Source: Vermamoeba vermiformis
Taxonomy: Eukaryota; Tubulinea; Echinamoebida
Assembly (NCBI GenBank): GCA_045837725.1
Contig: JBEWZL010000056.1
Coordinates: forward strand, 1-64,000
DNA: 64,000 nt
Direction: 5' to 3'
In this document: one piece after another, positions 1-12,400 of the stretch
Position numbering within the stretch: position 1 is the first letter of the stretch
Layout of the letters: the number at the start of each line of letters is the position of its first letter
Program-made: the position numbers and the translations under genes
Notes under the pieces: generated by a model
The model's input: the letters and a program-made list of their open reading frames with translations, nothing else
What the model was told of the DNA's origin: nothing
Databases searched by the model: none

Positions 1-46
1 GACGTAAACGAAAGATTTATTCTCGAGCCTGTCGTGAGATCTGTTT

Positions 47-272
47 CTGATTCAGGAGATGATTTGTTTAGCACTGGCAACAAATCAATTTCTGGCTCAA
101 GAAAGGATTTGTTGACCATTGACAGGTGATTCATCCCAAGACAAGATTTATTAACCACTGCTAATTCATTCGTTCCTGAATCAAGAAGGGATTAATCTAC
201 AAACACTAGCAAGTCCAATTCCTAAACAGATTTATTCCCAGGTATCCTTTTGTGGTTCAAAAAGGGATTTTA
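47..272. repeat. Palindromic short-motif cluster, left copies
   Basis: About five diverged copies of a short motif read ctgattcagga.., tggctcaagaaaggattt, gattcatcccaag, cctgaatcaagaagggatt and ggttcaaaaagggatttt. Compared with better copies at 3,085-3,966, the full form is a near-perfect palindrome: arm AATCCCTTCCTGA, one central base, arm TCAGGAAGGGATT. The centre TGANTCA resembles an AP-1/GCN4-type bZIP site. No coding sequence is seen in 1-480. Confidence 0.6.
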
Positions 273-360
273 TTTAAATCAAATTTTGCGGAGACCAACC
301 AGCCCTAAACCACCCTAATCTCAGACCCTAACCGTGGCTCGATCAGCGACAAATGTTTGG

Positions 361-489
361 GCACCTACGATTCCGTGGGCACCTAAATTTCCGTGGGCAC
401 CTAGGTTTCCGTGACTGGGCACCTAGAATTCCGGGCACCTAGAATTCCGTGACTGGGCACCTAGAATTCCGCGCACCTGGGATTCCGTG
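361..489. repeat. 20-bp tandem repeat, unit like GGGCACCTAGAATTCCGTGA
   Basis: Six to seven head-to-tail units start with gggcacct or gcgcacct and contain attccg or tttccg. Some units carry an extra tgact. The array runs directly into the G-rich repeat field. It is too short and too regular to be coding. Confidence 0.75.
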
Positions 490-2400
490 GGTCAGGCCAG
501 GTCCACCAAATCGACTGGGGACTTTGAGGGGATATGCACAAGCTACCAGCGTATCTCCTGCATGATGATGGGGGAGAGGGGGCGGCGACCCGGGCGGCGG
601 GGGGGCGGGGGGAAAGCAAGGGGGGAGGGGGAGGGGGGGGCCAACGAGGGGGACAGGGGAAGCACGAGGTACCAGCGTATCCCCGGTGCGAAGAAAGGGG
701 TGGGTGAGGTGTCGAAGGAAGGTTGTGACCCGGTGGGTCCGGAGAGGGGTTTGATGGGGAAAGACGGGGGTCCGAGGGGGAAAGTACAGGGCTGGGGGCA
801 GACAAGGGGGTGGTCAGGGTGGGTCAACCAAATGGAGTGGGGACTTCAGGGGGGATATGCTGGAGGTACTGGGGTATCCCCTGCACGAAGAAAGGGGGAG
901 GTTGGTTGTCGGCCTGAGGTCAAGACCCAGGTCAGTCCCAGGAGGTTATGGGTTGATTCGATTGGACAAGGGGAGGTTCAATCAAGCAGATACATGGGAG
1001 GCACCAGGGTATCCCTGCAAAGAAAGGGGGAGGTTAGGCATTGGACCAAGGTGAAGACCTGGGACAGTCCCAAGAGGGGTCCTGATGGGAGCTGAGGGGT
1101 CTGGGTGGGAAATGCAAGGGGCAGGGGGGTTGGGAGGGGGGTCAGGGCATGTCAACCAAATTGAGTGGGGACTTCAAGGGGGATATGCATGAGGTACCAG
1201 CATATCCCCTGCATGAAGAAAGGGGGAGGTTAGGCGTTGGACCAAGGTTGTGACCTGGGTAGGACAGGAGAGGGGTTTGATGGGGAAAGAGGGGTCTGGG
1301 GGGGAAAGTATGGGGTGGGGGTGGGTCAGGAGGGTGGTCAGGGGTGGTTCAACCACATCAAGAGGGAATTTCAAGGGGATATGCATGAGGTACTTGCGTA
1401 TCCCCAATGTGAAGAAAGGGGTGGGTTAGGTGTTGAAGGAAGGTCATGACCCAGGTCAGTCCTGAGAGGGGTCATGGTGGGGAGCCAAGGGGTTCAGGTG
1501 GGGAGGTGCAAGGATCTGGGCAGGTTGGAAGGGTGCTCAGGGTGGCTCAACCAAATTGAGTGGAAACTTCAAGGGGTGAGGAACCAGGGTATCCCCTCCA
1601 TGAATACAGGGGAGGTTGGTTGTTGGCCTGAGGTCAAGACCCAGGTCAGTCCCAGGAGGTTAAGGGTTGATCAGATGAAGGGGAGGTTCAATTGAGCACA
1701 TGGGTGGAAAGAGGGGGAAGTCCCATGTCCAGGCAGGTCATCAGCTTGGGTCTGCGGCATGGGACCTTCAAGGGGGATATGCAGGGGGTGTTAGGGCATC
1801 CACGGAGTGAAAGATGGGGGAGTTAGGTTCCCACCCATCCTACCTTCTGCCCAGCCACGTCAAGGCCCATAAGGTCAAACCTACAGGGCAGGGCAGGACC
1901 AAGCTGAGGACTGTCTAGGGGGACTCACAGTGGGGAGAGGTGGCAGGTGTGGTGAATGTAGGCCTCTCACAGTGAACGAGGCAGAGGTTATGGACAGAGG
2001 TAAAATATTTGTGCGCCAGGTACTGGGACCTGAACCTCAAGGTCAAAACTTGAAAAGAGGGACAAATGCAATCTCACTTACCTGGTCTTCCACCAAGAGG
2101 TTGATTGTTATGCACAACAGTAGTTTGGGGGGTTAACCAAATTACATGGGACTTCAAGGCAAATCTGCACAAGGTGTTGGGGTATCCCTTGCACAAAGCA
2201 AGAGGGAGGTTGGGTGTTGGACCAAGACCTGGGTCAGTCCCAGGAAGTTGAGGGTTGACTTGATTAGATGAGCAGGAGGTTTGATTGAGAGGCCCAGGCA
2301 GCAAGGCTAGTATCTGGGTGGGTCAATGGGATCGAGAGATAGCTTTGAGAGGGGTGTGGGAGGTTCTGGGGTAACCCCTGCATGAAGAAAGGGGGTGTTA
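480..2400. repeat. G-rich degenerate tandem repeats, about 200-320 bp per unit
   Basis: Recurring blocks follow one order: a tcaaccaaat..gtgggg element, an acttcaaggggatatgc element, a ..gtaccagcgtatcccc element, then tgcatgaagaaagggggagg, and often a gacc..gtcagtccca..agg element. Blocks begin near 500, 820, 1,143, 1,345, 1,535 and 2,125. Within a block GGGATATGC and GCATATCCC face each other about 12 nt apart, so each unit can fold into a hairpin. The strand is strongly G-biased and therefore open in several frames (for example 487-1,095), but the peptides are repeat translations with no family resemblance. Confidence 0.7.
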
Positions 2401-3080
2401 GGCAAAGAAATGTTGCCCAGGAAGAGTCAACTAGATTGAGCCAGAGAGAAGCAGGGAGAAGTCCAGATCCAGGGTGGCAGGTGGGTGATAGCTACAGAGT
2501 GGGCCAGTCCCAATCACAGGGTCACCCTTCAAAGCTGGGTTGAGCAGACAGGGTGGCTGAAGGTGGGATGTGATGGGTCAACAACTGTTTGAAGTGGGAT
2601 ACCCTGGCAACAAATAGACATGAAGTTAGTTCTATTGGGGATTGGAGTTACAGGCACTCAAAAAAGAGCAAGCAGAAATTTATCTACAGCTGCCAGGACT
2701 TTGTCCAGGTAGTAGTGCGCACATACAAAGGTCACCAGTGGTGCCTGAGGAGTGTGGTGGTCCTGGCCTGTAGCACCTTCAGACAGCCTTCATCATTCAA
2801 AGTAATTGTCTGACCCTTTGAAGAGGGAACAGAGCAAGAGATGTGCCAAGGTCTCCATCAGGCAACTGTTGATAATTCCTCAAGGATCGCCCTTTTTGGT
2901 TCATACCTTGAAAAACAAGGGCCCAGACCCCTTGACCAGGTCAGACCTGGGAGTCTGATGGGATGGCCAGCTCTTGGCTGACAAGTCAGGGAACCAACGT
3001 GATAGGTTGCAAACCATTAACCAGACATGATAATTGAGCTTGGCAAAGTCCAGTACTTCCAGTTCAGCTCAGTTGACCTC
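2400..3080. other. No gene seen; decayed repeat tail
   Basis: This stretch is purine-rich, with scattered leftovers of the G-rich repeat vocabulary such as gtcagtccca and aagaaaggggg near its left end. No reading frame with codon structure, splice-bounded exon or RNA gene was found. Confidence 0.4.
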
Positions 3081-3084
3081 CCTT

Positions 3085-3966
3085 CCTGAGTCATAAAGGG
3101 ATTAGAAAATGGCACGCACTCAAAAGGAGACCGAGTTCATACCTGTGTTTTTTATCAAATTGAAGGTTTCTTTTCTCCATGCTTTAACAAGTTCAAGATC
3201 TGGGTAGCTTGGGTAGATCACCTGTAAACTTGAATTAGAATCTCTTCTTGGGTCAGGAAAGGATTATCTCACTGAAACTTTAATCTTTCCCCTCTCTGAC
3301 TCAGGAAGGGATTTTCCCTCTCTGATTCAGGAAGGGATGCTTAATTGTGAATAACACTTAAAATTTACTGTTCCCTTCCCTATCTGCAAATATTGTACTT
3401 ATGACATCTTTGCAGATTTTCCTTTTACTGGGTAGCACCTGGGCTGTTTTCTTGTCGTCAAGCGTGGTGTTGTGTTTGTGGGGGTGAGCAAAATGAATTT
3501 CTTGCTTTCCAAACATTACTTTTGAATTTCCTCCCTTTTTATTTAGGGAGGATATTTTTTCCCTCCCTGGCTCATAGAGGGAAGGTTTTCTGCCAATTTT
3601 CATGTTGCTTCTCAAGTTGAAAATCCCTTACTGCTTAGCAATTTGTCTTGGAGGAATTGGGGGGAAACCCCCCCACAGCCCCCAGCAACATTTTTTCTTC
3701 ATAGCCCAGGATTTTTTCTTTGCTTTTGCCTTGCTGAAATTTTCCCCTTCAATCTCTGATTTTGTCCAGATTTTTCCTGATTTTTTGTTGTTTTTGCCTG
3801 ATTTTCCCTCAATTTTGGAATTTTCGCCTCAATTTCCTTCATTTTTCCCTTTGTTCTTTCGAAATCCCTTCCTGTCTCAGGGAGGGATTGCCTTGTAGGG
3901 GAAGGGATTTTCATCACTGCCTGTCTTTCTTCTTGAATTCCCTTCTTGAGCCAAAGAAGGATCGTC
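3085..3966. repeat. Palindromic short-motif cluster, right copies, with a pyrimidine tract
   Basis: About seven copies lie near 3,085, 3,242, 3,294, 3,318, 3,562, 3,863 and 3,938. The clearest have cttcctgagtcataaaggg, cttcttgggtcaggaaagg and ctctgactcaggaaggg: two complementary arms around TGANTCA. Between 3,690 and 3,870 there is a strongly pyrimidine-biased tract made of variants of tttttcctgattttt. Both strands are open here but the encoded peptides are low-complexity. I see no gene. Confidence 0.6.
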
Positions 3967-4058
3967 TTTCGAAAACAGCTTTCACAACCCTAACCCCGAT
4001 GTTTTTTGATATTTCTCATATAAATTCTGCACCGTGGTCTCGAGTACTTGCCAACAAG

Positions 4059-4163
4059 ATGGAGTGTGTCTTGTTCATTCAGCCCAGTGCACTGCATTGC
4101 AAGTTGTACAATCAATACGTGCACTCTGGAAATGGACTCTACTATGGTACCGGTGAAAAATGA
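4059..4163 (+). CDS. Possible 34-residue ORF, doubtful
   Basis: An ATG-to-TGA frame encodes a 34-residue peptide starting MECVLFIQPSALHCKLYN. It has mixed composition with two cysteines and is followed at once by the AAGCAAAA repeat cluster. Nothing supports translation beyond the frame itself, and no splice signals or relatives are recognised. It could equally be chance or the remnant of a longer gene. Confidence 0.12.
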   Translation: MECVLFIQPSALHCKLYNQYVHSGNGLYYGTGEK

Positions 4164-4545
4164 TATTACTTAAGCAAAAATTTACTTTGAAAACCGACAT
4201 GTTTTTACTTAAGCAAAAATTTGCTTTGAAAACAAAAAGTTTGAGAGAGAACTCAAGCAGACACCAAGAAACTCAAGGACAATGCCTTTGGAAAGGGCCA
4301 ATATCTCAAGTAGGCTGCTTTGGAGACGGTCAAGGAAAAGGCAGGTCAATGCCAAGGACTATGTTGCTAACAATTCCAAAAGAGCTAAGAAGGTGTTCGC
4401 ATTAAGGACCAAGTTGTTGAGGAGGTTGTTGATGTCAAGGTCTAAAGGACAAAGTTTTGGGTACTGAAACCACTCCAATGGAGAAACAACTGAAATCTTA
4501 CTAAGCAAAAAAATTGCTTAGCAAATGTTTGCTTAACAAAAAAGG
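4164..4545. repeat. TTACTTAAGCAAAA-TTT-GCTTTGAAAAC repeats
   Basis: Two near-identical copies of acttaagcaaaaatttrctttgaaaac lie at about 4,168 and 4,209. A looser copy near 4,497 reads actaagcaaaaaaattgctt. The same motif occurs inverted near 16,973-17,005, beyond the other side of the three-gene cluster. A perfect palindrome AAGCAAAATTTTGCTT sits in an intron near 12,463-12,478. The inverted placement could mark element ends, or the motif may simply be dispersed. Confidence 0.5.
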
Positions 4546-4628
4546 GATGAGGTACATCCAACACGAGTTACTCCAAACAGACGAAATCAAAGTGCGTATC
4601 AAGTACAATCAAAAGAAATGTAATTTAT

Positions 4629-6272
4629 TTATTTATTATTTAAACCTTTAATGATGACGGAATTCTCCATCTTCATTAATTTAACAATCGACATTAGCTC
4701 TTTAAGCCTCTCTTTTGAGACTTCTGTTTCGCTTTCATTCTCTCTTTGGTCGTCTTCAAGATTTGGAATTGGAGGAGGGAGGAGAATAGAGACCCTAAGC
4801 AAACATTAATAAATGCATGCAAAACATTTAAACCGGAACTTACACTTTTTTCACGCGGCGAATCAGCTTCAAATTCTCCAATGTTTTCATGGCCTTATTG
4901 ACCGTGTCCGGTGACATGCCTGTGTGCTTATGAATTTTTTGCGGAACACCTGAGCATTCGACAACGTCAAGAATTTCGCGTCCAAATTCAGCTGCCGAAC
5001 AAGTGAACTCTTTGAGCACAGAACCCTTGTACAAACCGTGGAAAACTAATATTAAATCGTTAGAATAAATTAATGACAATATTATCAATTTGTACTTACG
5101 AAGATGAACATACAAAAGAATCGGTGCAAAGGTACCGCGAGTACTTTGTGGGTCTGGATTAAAAATAGTGTTGTGCCAAACACCATTACTGAAAAAATAC
5201 TGCGTGGCATTGGCGACATTCTCTCTGCGACTCAAATCTATTGATATTTTAGCGATTTAGTAACAATATTCAGTTTTACTTACCGTCATCCTCTCTCTTC
5301 AAACGAGGCCACTCTGTTACTTCGACAAGGTTATCACAACTCGTCGGTGCTTTGTTTGAGGTTCGGCTGGCTGACCAGCGTTGCGCTTTCCGCGTAAGCG
5401 TCGTTTAGATCCTAAATTGATTGTTAACAAGAGTGAAAGTTAAGCCAGTAAAACTTACCTGACGTCATTGCGAACTCTTCCGAGACATTACCCTCTTCTT
5501 CTACTTCTACGGGTGTGACTTTCTGTTTTTTCTTGGGCCGCTCATTGTCGTCATTTGTGGCGCTTCGCTTCTTGGCCCTCCCACCAGGATTAGACTCCTT
5601 GCTTTGGCCTTCACCTTCGTCGGCTGCGAGAGACTTTTTCTTAGCGTAAGCGGCTGCTTTCTTTCCGGCGGGTGGCTTTTTCTTGGGCTTTTGCTTCTTC
5701 GCGGGGGCCTTCTTGGAAATCTTGCGCCCCTTGTTAGAGGACTCTTCGGCTTGAACGTCCTCGTCGGGCTCCTCAATAACCTCATCTATCTCCTCTTCGG
5801 ATCCTGAACCAAATTATTAGTTTTGCCGCCAGTAGTGATGATTGCCTTACTATCTCGTGCCAACGATTTACCAGTGCTAAAAATAAATTAGTAAAGCGAT
5901 AAACTCTCAACCGAAGGTATTCTTACCTTCCGATCAGATCGGATTCGTCACTGCCACTTTCTTCGCTTTAAAACCAGCAATTATTAAAATTGTCTATAAT
6001 AATAAACGTAACTACGTACTTGTCCTTCTCACCCCTGATTGAGAGGCTGAATAAAATTTATTTTTAGACATTATAGCGTCAAAAAATAAATAAAATAGCT
6101 TCACGCTTCACTATTTACTTACCGCCTCTTGGGCAAATAATTATCTCGGTTATTATCTATAAAATTTAAGTATTAAAAAAAAAGTTTCAGATTTATAAGA
6201 CAAAAATCATTACAGATATCGGGAATGAAGTCTTTTAATCTAAAAAACCTTACTATTTTTATTCGAGGCCAT
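4629..6272 (-). CDS. Lysine-rich nuclear protein with C-terminal winged-helix-like domain
   Basis: This is a multi-exon minus-strand gene. The start exon is tiny (M-A-S-N-K-N), followed by several mini-exons (DNNRDNYLPKRR, SEESGSDESDLIG, TGKSLARD), then a long basic/acidic exon with many nuclear-localisation-like clusters (KKAPAKKQKPKKKPP, RPKKKQK). The C-terminal part, GREILDVVECSGVPQKIHKH..SPDTVNKAMKTLENLKLIRRVKK, has the helix-helix-wing look of winged-helix domains. It recalls those of RNA polymerase III subunit RPC6/RPC34, which act in transcription initiation. That resemblance is by eye and unproven; another winged-helix factor is possible. A 54-nt intron at 5,046-5,099 is a multiple of three and stop-free. 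The acceptor after 5,390 is inferred from frame. The stop is TAA, and the next gene upstream ends only about 150 nt away. Confidence 0.6.
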
Positions 6273-6421
6273 TATTGGCAACTCTGGTTACGCGTTGTGG
6301 TCTACACGATAGATTTGTTGTTTTTTTGATCGAAGTTCGCAACTTGAGAACTTGACGTTGTTGAAGGCCCACCACCACTATCCCATCTGCATGTTATTGC
6401 AGACCCTTCAACTACGACTCG

Positions 6422-9400
6422 TTAATTGGAGAAGTATTGCTTATACTTCGAAAGCCAAATCCCTTCATCCACGGGCAAGATCGGAGCACGCTTTCCATCT
6501 TGCTGAAAGAGTTGAGTGTTTAAGATGTCCTCGCGCTTAATGCCGTGATATCGAAGCGTAGATTCTGGGTTCGACTTCGTCAAATGAAAGATGCAAACAG
6601 CACGGAGTTCCGTTTTGTTTTTGCATGTTTTCACAAGCGTAGTAGATCTGATTATGTACTCGATAAGCTAATAATAATGCTTGGCGTTAGTAAATTATGC
6701 AAAGAAATGAAAAAGTCGCGCTCACCTTAATTTTCGCCTCTTGATCCAAGACGGAATCACTTTTGATTAGAACTGGCCCCGAAACGCCAAGAGCCATCAC
6801 AGCAGTCGGTTGCAACATCTCGGAAATGCGAACAAACTTGAAGACGCGAATGTCGCCATTTCCGGGGCTGGCCCAGAAAGAATCGTTCGAGATCAGAGGA
6901 AACATCTTCAAGCCAAGTCCCGCCAACAGCTGTTGAATTTTTCTCTTTAACCCAGCCACCGTAACGACATCTGCCGCGATATTGATGTTCGTTAAGTGTT
7001 GAATAGTTTGCAGAGATTTTGTCTTGCCAACTTTGATGTTTTTGTTGAGCTGCGCGATAACCTTTCTTTGCGCGAGTCGCCAGTGGTTGAAATAAACAAG
7101 AGTGATTGGACAACGCTTGAAGTGACGATTAAGATCGCTCGGAAATGCGCTCTCCAGTGCAGTTTCGATAGGGACAGCGTCTTTCACCCGCACCTGTTAG
7201 TGTCTATTAGAATCTATCGAATAGGCGAAGTAATTGACACTTACAATGCAATCAGGATGCTGAGCACTGAGCAAAGTATGAAGTGCATCACGTCCTTCAC
7301 GCAATGCGTTGACAAATTCTAGTTTCTGTGCAGTGCCGTGGAAGCCTGCCACCGCGCAAAGGGATGCAAACAAGCCGTTAACCAGATTCGCAGCAATTGT
7401 TCCACTGATTGACCTGTCACGCGGAACAACAATGCCACTGCAGGGGCGCAGGCAAAGTCGAATACGAGCGCTGAGCTCTTTCATTAGTTCCTTGTCGCTT
7501 GCGTGTTGAGGGAACAAGCTGTAAAGGAACTTCGGAGGCAAAGCCAGTATTAAGTCGTCGTTGACTTCCAAGTCAAGTAAATCGGCGTCGTGTTCGAGCT
7601 CTGCAGCGATGTCGTCCAAGGGCAATAAGCATTTCACCAGGTTGAAATTGTATGAGAAGTGCACGAAATCAGGGTTGAAATGAAGTCGCCCGTAAGTAAA
7701 GACACTCTCCCGAAGTTTGAAGCGGTTGAAAAGTTGCGGATGTGCCAGATTCACTGCCGCGCCACTCCAGATGAAGGTCAAGCAGTCTTGTAACAAGAAA
7801 GCAGCACGAAGTAAATCGTCGTTGTAGTCCAGTGCGTCCATATGGCGTGCTGTCAATATGGTTAGCGAGAAGATTACAAATACTGTATGTTTACCTTGGA
7901 CAACGTGATCCAAAAGAAGATAAAAGTAGTTAGCAATTCCCTCCGTGAATTTCTGTGGAAAAAGGCAGATCGTGTCGGTTAGCACAGTCTGAAGAGGGCT
8001 GCAACGCATCATTTCCAGAGGGATCAAGCCGCATTGATAAAGAGCTTTCAGCATGTTGAACAGTTCAGTCATGGCTTGACCAAGAGCTACCATCTCTTGG
8101 TACGCGAGAATTAATTGTTCCATCGTCGGGTTTTGTAGTGTAATTTCGATGCGCGGTCCATACGCCTTCTGCGGCATGATAGTAGAGTAAAGCTTTTGCG
8201 CACTTTTCCATTCTTTGCGCGAGCCGACGTCGTTAGCTTCCTCGTTAAGTCTAAAGCAATGTTAGCTAATACTACCAAAATTAAGGGCAAGAACCTACCG
8301 GGTGCGTAGTTTTTCGGAGATCCGAGCATCAGTACCAACGAGTTGCTTCACCTTTTCAACCGGGAAAGCTAATAACGCATGGTACGAGTTGGAGAATGGG
8401 ATGATATGACGATAATCATCGCTTCCTTTGTGGTACGCCTTAATGCACGACAGCAACAGATGTTCTTTGCCATACTCGATCATAGTACTGGCACAAGCGC
8501 CAATACCAAAGTTTGGATATTCGGTCGTTCTAAAAATAATAAATTAGATACTGGCATTCAGTCTAACCAAGCAATGCTTACTTTGGCCTGAGGTAGTCCT
8601 CCTCGTACTTGTTACTCCGCGCGCGCTGAAAGATGGTAGAGTTGCGTATCATTATGTTCTTTAGCGGAGAATTGATAGGATCGCTGAGAAGTGCGGTGAA
8701 GTTTCGCGTAAAGAACATTGTAACGTTGCTGTCATCGCCACACCTAACACATATGAATTGTGAGTGACACGTGTCAAATTGATTCTAAAAATAACTTACT
8801 TCAAATCCAGCCCGATATCTTGCATGTACGTTGCTTTGCTTCCCGGGGTGTGGTAGTACACCTTGTCTAAGTCGAACAATTCATTTAAATGTTCTCCCAA
8901 CAAACGTAGGTCTTCTTCAGATTTGATGGGATCTTTGCGACCAAAGTGCTGCAACACAAAGACAGGCTTGCACCTAAGTATTATATTAATAAAATATAAA
9001 ATGTTGTATCGTCAACGGTCATACCGCGGTTCTCTTTCGACAAGTTCCTCAATTCGGCGCTGGATGTAAGCAGATGTTTCGGGCAAAATCCTTGTTGTGG
9101 CTCCTGGATTCTTTGATTCGATAACAGCTTCATAAGGGAACGCAATTGGAGTTGTTCTGGCCTGCTCAGAATCGAGGACACCTGAGACGCGAGTTAATTA
9201 ACTTAGGTCTGAGATCTTGTTGTTGCAACGCTTACCAGCATACACGCATTCCTTAAAAAACTTCGTAATAACTTCACTAGATTGCTCCAAAGGGCAATCA
9301 GGAAATACCACGAACAACGGAATGTTACCGTCGACAAATCTGGTCCAATGAGTTAGTACTAACTCTCCTGTACTATTTAGAACTTACCCAAAACCAATAT

Positions 9401-12400
9401 TTGGGCATTTGTGCAATGCTTTGCCTTGGTGGCGCATCTTGCATGACGACAGGCGAACGCTGAAGTTTGGGCAAAATACCATCTCCCAGGAAACGCGAAT
9501 GAACTCGAGCGTATTGGTGTGGAAGCCAGTGAAATCCGTATCCAAGCAGAAAGACAGCTTGGTGTCCTTGGAGTTGGTCAGATAAAACCGAGGCCCGTAG
9601 TACGTGGATGACGTTAACCAATCAACGCTGTTGGTGAAGTCTTCACCAAAATCATCCCCATTCAGGATGATTCGCGCGTCATCGATCAAGTGCTGCGTGA
9701 ACAGATTTATCTTCAGAGCTCCGACCGATTGAGCCTGACGAATTTCGTCAAGAAGATTTTCGTCGTAAACAGTTCGCCCAGCATCATCTTGCAAAAGGTG
9801 CTCCCTAAATCGTAACATGTTAAAATCAATTTACGCGTGCCTAGCTGTTTAACTTACGATTCTATTTTCGGGAACAGCCGCATTTTTTCTTTTGGCGACA
9901 AAGCAAAGTACTCTTTCAAGTTTGCAAGTATTGCAACCACCCCGTCTCGCCTCAACAATCGCAGTAGCGCGTAGAACTCATCAGAAAAAACGTCAGGATT
10001 CTCGGGTCCCTCTTGTTCTTCTTCTGAAGAAGTTTCCAGCGCGGGAACGGGGCTGACGCACGCTGCATAGCGTCAGTTACGTACTAAAAGTGATAGATTA
10101 ACTCACCAGCAGAATCAGACGATACCGACGAAGGTGATGAGGGTGGCAAGGGTGAAGCACGAGAGGGAGGCGAATTCGGAGAGGTTTTTAAGTTATTTCT
10201 CGAACCTTGCGAAGGCATTAGTAAAATTGTAGACAAGCACACGGCATAAAATACTCACGCTGCGGCTTTGGGGTCACTAGCCAATCGTCCACGTCAAGTT
10301 CCGAGAGAGAGGAACCATGGCTGGGCGACGCGCAGTCCATAAAATCGTCGTGCACAAGTTGCGTGGGTTCTTCTGAGGAAAATTCCTCATAGACAGCGTG
10401 CGGGCACACGTTTTGGTCGTTAGACTCAAGGTCAAAGGCAGCGTTCAATAGTTTGTCGAATTTCTTGGTCGGCGAAAGAGCATCTGCGTTTATGATTAAT
10501 AAATAGCTATTTAGAAATAACTATTATTTACCATCGATCGAGCAGTTAAGAATTTGGTCGGTGATATCGCGCAAGCTAACTTTAGAAGCCTGTCGAAGGT
10601 TGGTCAATTCAACCAGTCTGGAAATTCTTCCGGATGCTTTCGAATATAACTAAAAATCCGATTTGTTGTTTCTAAATCAGGAAACACTCTCGTCAAGTAC
10701 GAGAATGGCAAATTTGTGAAAATTAATTTCTTTTCAATGCAGCAAATTTCATAAAACTTTAGGATACGAAATTTCCATTTGCGAAAGAATTCGCGTCGAG
10801 CTGGAGAGGCGCCTGAATGACCCGTATCTTTCCCCTCGAAGTCGTCCGTCATTGCCGCAGCGAGCTTTGTAGCATTGAGATTGCCCAGTATTTTGAAAAG
10901 CTTGTCGTTGACTTCAATTTCAACCAGTCGGAGACCCAAGCCTAGCTTCTCCTGCACGATTGAAGCGCGAAAGTTGTTGCACAAAGTGCTGACGATTCCG
11001 CCAATGTGGAATAACTTGAGCTTCGTGATTATGTGAAGTTCCAATTGCGCTTGGCAGAAAACAGATAAGCCGTCCAAGCCATCTGCCAAGCTTTGTACCA
11101 ATGTGCCCTCGTCGACGAAAGCAAGGCTATGATCTGCGTTGAAGAACTTCAGGGCAGCAGAATCAGATCCTTCTTTGACACCCGGGATTTCAAGCTCCAT
11201 TGAATTGTTTACCAACTCGAATGAAGCAGCGGAGAACTCACAGTTACGAATTCCTGCGAGAATTTGGCTGGATGCTCCTGCAATAATGTTAGAATGGAGC
11301 TCTGACAAACAGAATTTTGGGTTGCGCATACCTGATTCGTGCATTATCAAAGTATCTCCAGTTGGCTTGGGCTTTAACTTGATATCAACCTTGACTCCAT
11401 CTCGTAGAGCGTATTGCTTGTTCTCAAAGGTCAGAGCGACGATTTTGACCCGATCACTGCGCGCATCCACATCAACACCAATGCCATGCACATGCAATCT
11501 CTCAAGATGCTCGCGCAAGGCAATGATGTATCGGTGGGTTCGCCTGGCAACGGAGTCGGGAGACATGTCGTGCTTGTCAAGAAATTTTTCTCGTCTTTCC
11601 AATTTTAGCAATTGTTCTAAATTTAGAAGTTAGACCGAAGAATGCAAAATTGTAACAAAATTGATGTTCCTTACCATCCATCCTTGACTTTCTTCCTGTC
11701 TTTCTTTTCTTGTGTTTTTTTTGTTTTTTCTTTGCCTTAGATCGAGTAGATTTTTTGGGGGTGTGTTCCGAACTTGAAGTTGGCGATTTCTCAATAACGA
11801 TGTCGGCTTTTCGATTCTTTTTGGGGGTGTGTTCGCTTTCTGTAAGAGTGTATTAATAAATTTTAAGCCTACTGGTTGAATTACTTACGGTTTTGGCTCT
11901 CATCTTCGTTTTCTTTACTTTCTGCACCGTCATTATGCCCTGATACACCTAATATATTAATATTAGCTCAGTGGATATTCGAATAAATGTACACAACTTA
12001 CGATCATCACTATGGGCAGATTTTGGGTCAGATTTTTCTTGATCTGAGTTTGGTTCGCGACGATGATCACCATTGCTGTTGCAATCGTCGATACCATCGC
12101 CAATGACGCTGTTCTCTTCCTCTTCGCCTTCTTCGTCCTCTTCGTCTTCGCTGTCGTCTTCTTCTTCTTCCTCCTCTTCTTGGAGGTCGTAGTCATTGTC
12201 ATCGGGAATAGGGACATCATCGGGGTCGAGGAACCTCATATCGTCAGAATCTGGCTCTTCATCCGGCTCGTGTAGATCAATCCAGTCTTGTAGCATGCCC
12301 TTGACGGACATTAAGGTTTCTTTCTCGCCCACAACCTCTTTTTCTCCGATTAGGCCGTCGGGCTCTGATGCATTCTTCTTTTGTGGGTCACTGACATCGT

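Noticed and set aside
487-1095. 202-residue open frame in the G-rich region
   Set aside because: It is a translation of the degenerate tandem repeat. Open frames occur on both strands because the sequence is strand-biased, and the peptide repeats with the DNA unit.
10560-10720. TGA read as an amino acid
   Set aside because: Reading through TGA leads to a frame that does not continue into the next exons, whereas the alternative frame does. TGG is used for Trp throughout.
12063-12275. Hydrophobic plus-strand frame (possible membrane protein)
   Set aside because: It is the antisense of the Glu/Asp tract of the minus-strand giant gene; FFFLL arises from the complement of GAA/GAG runs.
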